DNA of 64,000 bases from Gammaproteobacteria bacterium (GTDB lineage: Bacteria > Pseudomonadota > Gammaproteobacteria > GCA-001735895): NCBI GenBank assembly GCA_022340305.1, contig JAJDOF010000082.1, positions 36,230 to 100,229 on the forward strand, in the 5' to 3' direction. The position numbers and the translations under genes were made by a program. Below the pieces are notes generated by a model. That model worked only from the letters and a program-made list of their open reading frames with translations. It made no database searches and was not told the origin of the DNA. Each line of letters opens with the position of its first letter. Within the stretch, counting starts at the first letter, position 1. Below, piece by piece: positions 61,743 to 64,000 of the stretch.

Positions 61743-63014
61743 ATGACTGATTTCTTCGTGTCTTCACTCGGCCAGGTCGACCCATTGATTCGCCAGGCTC
61801 TGGATGCCGAGCTTAAGCGCCAGCAAACCCACATCGAAATGATCGCATCGGAAAATATTGTCAGCCGCGCCGTACTCGATGCTCTCGGTCACCCGATTAC
61901 CAACAAAACCCTGGAAGGCTATCCCGGTCACCGTTTTCACGGCGGCGGTGAATACGTCGATATCGTCGAGCAGGCGGCAATCGATCGGGCTCGTGAATTG
62001 TTCGATTGTGGCTATGTCAATGCACAACCCCATTCGGGAACCCAGGCTAACCAGGCCGTGTTCTTCGCGACGCTCAAACCAGGTGATCGCGTATTGAGCC
62101 TGAACCTGGCCGCAGGCGGCCATTTGAGCCACGGCGCCAGCCCCAACCTGTCGGGACGCTGGTTTGACGCGCACCATTACGGCGTCGATCCAGAATCCGG
62201 CCTGATCGACTACGATCAGCTCGCGCGCAGCGCACATGACATTCGTCCGACCCTGTTAATCGCTGGAGGTTCTGCCTATCCGCGCCATATCGATTTCGCC
62301 CGTATGCGCCATATCGCCGATTCGGTTGACGCGTTGTTACTCGTCGACATGGCGCATTTTGCCGGCCTGGTGGCCGCCGGGGTACACCCCTCGCCGCTGC
62401 CCCATGCCGATGTCGTCACCTGTACCACTACCAAGACACTGCGGGGCCCTCGCGGCGGCCTGATTTTAGCGCGCGATTCCAGCTGGGGGTCACGTTTGCA
62501 GGCGGCGATCTTCCCGGGTGTGCAAGGAAGCCTGCACACCCAGATCATCGCCGCCAAGGCGGTTTGCCTGGGCGAGGCGCTAGGTGATGACTTCAAACGC
62601 TATGGCCGCCAGGTCGTCGACAATGCGCGCGGGCTTGCAGCGACCTTGTCCGCCAACGGCATTCGCCTGGTGAGCGGCGGCACCGATACCCACATGCTGT
62701 TACTCGATCTGTCGCCGCAGGGACTGCGCGGCCAACAATTGCAGGACAGTCTCGCCGAGGTTCACCTGACTTCCAACAAGAACCCGATACCCTTCGATTC
62801 AGCCAAAACCTCGGAATGGGCCGGGTTACGCCTCGGTGTTGGCGCGGCTACCACGCGCGGATTGCAACCGGACGATTTCACCCTGCTCGGCGAAATCATT
62901 GCTCGCACCGTCACCCGCTGCAGTGAAGCACGCCCGGGCGGCATTGAAGACGATCGCCGCCAGGTGCTCGCACTGTGCGAGCGCTACCCTATCTACGGCC
63001 ATGATCAGACCTGA
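61743..63014 (+). CDS. Serine hydroxymethyltransferase-like PLP enzyme with altered active site
   Basis: A 423-residue SHMT-family protein: IEMIASENIVSRAV, PHSGTQANQAVF, LVDMAHFAGLVAAGVHP, and Schiff-base Lys231 in TTTKTLRGPRGG. Canonical SHMT has TTTHKTLRGPRGG, so the His before Lys231 is Thr here. Canonical NKYAEGYPGKRYYGG reads NKTLEGYPGHRFHGG, losing the Tyr residues. Such changes occur in paralogues acting on alpha-methylserine or other hydroxy amino acids, so glyA is not claimed. A RpiR-type regulator gene is convergent downstream. SHMT is otherwise a single-copy housekeeping gene, which also suggests a special role. Confidence 0.82.
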   Translation: MTDFFVSSLGQVDPLIRQALDAELKRQQTHIEMIASENIVSRAVLDALGHPITNKTLEGYPGHRFHGGGEYVDIVEQAAIDRARELFDCGYVNAQPHSGTQANQAVFFATLKPGDRVLSLNLAAGGHLSHGASPNLSGRWFDAHHYGVDPESGLIDYDQLARSAHDIRPTLLIAGGSAYPRHIDFARMRHIADSVDALLLVDMAHFAGLVAAGVHPSPLPHADVVTCTTTKTLRGPRGGLILARDSSWGSRLQAAIFPGVQGSLHTQIIAAKAVCLGEALGDDFKRYGRQVVDNARGLAATLSANGIRLVSGGTDTHMLLLDLSPQGLRGQQLQDSLAEVHLTSNKNPIPFDSAKTSEWAGLRLGVGAATTRGLQPDDFTLLGEIIARTVTRCSEARPGGIEDDRRQVLALCERYPIYGHDQT

Positions 63015-63123
63015 ACTACTGTAATCCCCTGCAGCGGCGGTCCGACGTACCAGGATCTTGCTATGGTGTCTCGATATGAGGATCCTGTTAAGTGAGCCAC
63101 CATCTCAATGGGCCGATATCCAG

Positions 63124-64000
63124 CTACGACGCGGGCAGGTTCATGGTTTTCCCCGCCAGTTCGGTGCGTAATTTATTGAGTGATTTGAGGCTCGCGATGG
63201 TTTCATGTGGGCGTTCCGTGGCCAGGCCGACCAGCAGCCCTTCAATCAACGCCAGGGTGGCGGTATGCATGCTCAGCATATCAGCGCGCCCGCGTGCAAC
63301 GGGCAGCACCAGGTCAACGCGGTTGCGCAATTTTTGCCCTGGCGTATCGGAAAAAAGCATCCTGTTCATACCACAGCTGGCGGCTCGATCCAACAACACC
63401 GTCAATTCCCGGTACACCCTTCCATAAGCAAAGATTATCAGCAGGTCACCTTTGCGAAACTTCTGCGCGCCATCCGCCAGCAGCAGACCGGTTTGTGTCA
63501 GGCTAAGCGTATCGATACCAAAGCGACCCAACTGTATCGAGAAATACTCCGCCATCGCGCTCGACGGCCCGATTCCGAAGATAAATACCCGCCGCGCCTC
63601 GAGCATGAAACGCACCGCACTCTGAAAGAGATCAGGGGTAATGCTACGGCGCAGGTCATCCAGCGACTTCTGATGAATATCCAATGTCAGGTTGAGGGCA
63701 GATACCGGGTCATCGCTCACTTCACTGAGCGTTCGTGCCAGTCGACCGGCAGGAGAAGTACTCTCCCTGAGCTCGATCGCGAGTGTGCGTCGCAACTCAT
63801 CCATACCGCTAAAGCCGAGAGATTTGGCCGTGCGCACCACGGTCGCATCACTGGTGCCGGCCTGTTGCGCGAGCGCCGATGCCGAGGCAATGAGAACCTC
63901 TTCGCGGTTGTCCTGGAAATATCGGGCCACACGCAGTTCGGCCGGAGTCAACTGGCCCAGGTGCGTGTTCAACCGATCTTCGAAACTGCAAGATATATCC
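63124..64000 (-). CDS. MurR/RpiR family transcriptional regulator (partial at window edge)
   Basis: A regulator with an N-terminal helix-turn-helix (LTPAELRVARYFQDNREEVLIASASALAQQAGTSDATVVRTAKSLGFSG) and a C-terminal SIS domain (ARRVFIFGIGPSSAMAEYFSIQLGRFG). SIS domains bind phosphosugars. The frame is open to the window edge (a DISCSFEDRLNTHLG-type start is usual), so the true start is beyond 64000; the TTG at 63972 is not it. It is convergent with the SHMT-like gene, possibly its regulator. Stop at 63124. Confidence 0.85.
   Translation of the reverse strand, partial: DISCSFEDRLNTHLGQLTPAELRVARYFQDNREEVLIASASALAQQAGTSDATVVRTAKSLGFSGMDELRRTLAIELRESTSPAGRLARTLSEVSDDPVSALNLTLDIHQKSLDDLRRSITPDLFQSAVRFMLEARRVFIFGIGPSSAMAEYFSIQLGRFGIDTLSLTQTGLLLADGAQKFRKGDLLIIFAYGRVYRELTVLLDRAASCGMNRMLFSDTPGQKLRNRVDLVLPVARGRADMLSMHTATLALIEGLLVGLATERPHETIASLKSLNKLRTELAGKTMNLPAS

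Noticed and set aside
1..64000. TGA or TAG recoding (selenocysteine, pyrrolysine or code change)
   Set aside because: TGA and TAG both end genuine genes here (for example TGA at 9886-9888, TAG at 5303-5305), the MttB homolog has no internal TAG, and no tRNA-Sec/Pyl or selA/B genes are seen. The internal stops are better read as mutations.
1..64000. tRNA, rRNA or CRISPR array
   Set aside because: No CCA-ended cloverleaf, rRNA stretch or regularly spaced repeats were seen on either strand.

Overview
The window reads as chromosomal DNA of a free-living, probably marine, heterotrophic gammaproteobacterium. Support is indirect: moderately high G+C, a family-B DNA polymerase II, GloA-type glyoxalase I, a Fur-box-controlled FbpA-like protein, a GNA1162/DUF4810/CsgG-like lipoprotein trio and many catabolic enzymes for amino acids and methylated amines. 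There is no rRNA, tRNA, CRISPR array, prophage or transposase gene. The species cannot be named from the sequence.

Layout. 0.2-5.3 kb: ATP-grasp protein, amidase, VOC protein, and a two-gene unit of a small unknown protein with a C45-type acyltransferase/peptidase. 5.5-11.2 kb: a large fold-type-I basic amino acid decarboxylase divergent from gabD-gabT. 11.3-15.4 kb: a secreted S45 acylase and a lipoprotein. 15.6-21.1 kb: a catabolic cluster (glyoxalase I, Rieske oxygenase, Lrp-type regulator, glutamine-synthetase-like ligase, MetX-like alpha/beta hydrolase, EutQ-like cupin, and an NTF2-like gene broken by one stop codon). 21.3-24.7 kb: a signalling cassette (Ser/Thr kinase and haem-binding HAMP sensor, divergent from a cyclase-FHA protein). 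24.8-31.6 kb: an AruI-like ThDP decarboxylase, an FbpA-like iron-binding protein behind a Fur box, and a coupled unknown/PhyH/FAD-oxidoreductase operon. 31.7-37.5 kb: a cysteine-synthase/glutaredoxin fusion, a pentapeptide protein, an EamA transporter, a serine hydrolase and an enolase-superfamily protein. 37.9-39.8 kb: the lipoprotein trio. 40-46.3 kb: LysR and SDR divergent from an operon of OYE/TMADH-like flavoenzyme, DapA-like aldolase and MttB-like methyltransferase, a plausible N-methylated amine or betaine pathway. 46.5-49.8 kb: a SAM-cyclase-AAA-TPR regulator. 50-64 kb: a DUF5661-like gene, a creatininase relative, an uncharacterised P-loop protein, a GFA protein, DNA polymerase II preceded by a frameshifted gene, a D-cysteine desulfhydrase/CuyA-like enzyme, a DegT aminotransferase, a gene with two in-frame stops, an atypical SHMT-like enzyme and a truncated RpiR regulator.

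The most unusual non-coding signal is a family of intergenic repeats (5325-5513, 44598-44805, 46315-46462, and a right end at 21318-21337). Their ~20-bp inverted ends vary together within each copy. They supply the stop codon, in the same register, to three neighbouring genes and the start codon to a fourth. A second theme is fresh gene decay: three genes are disrupted by single-base events while the rest of the frame is preserved.

All functions are read from motifs and context; no database search was run.
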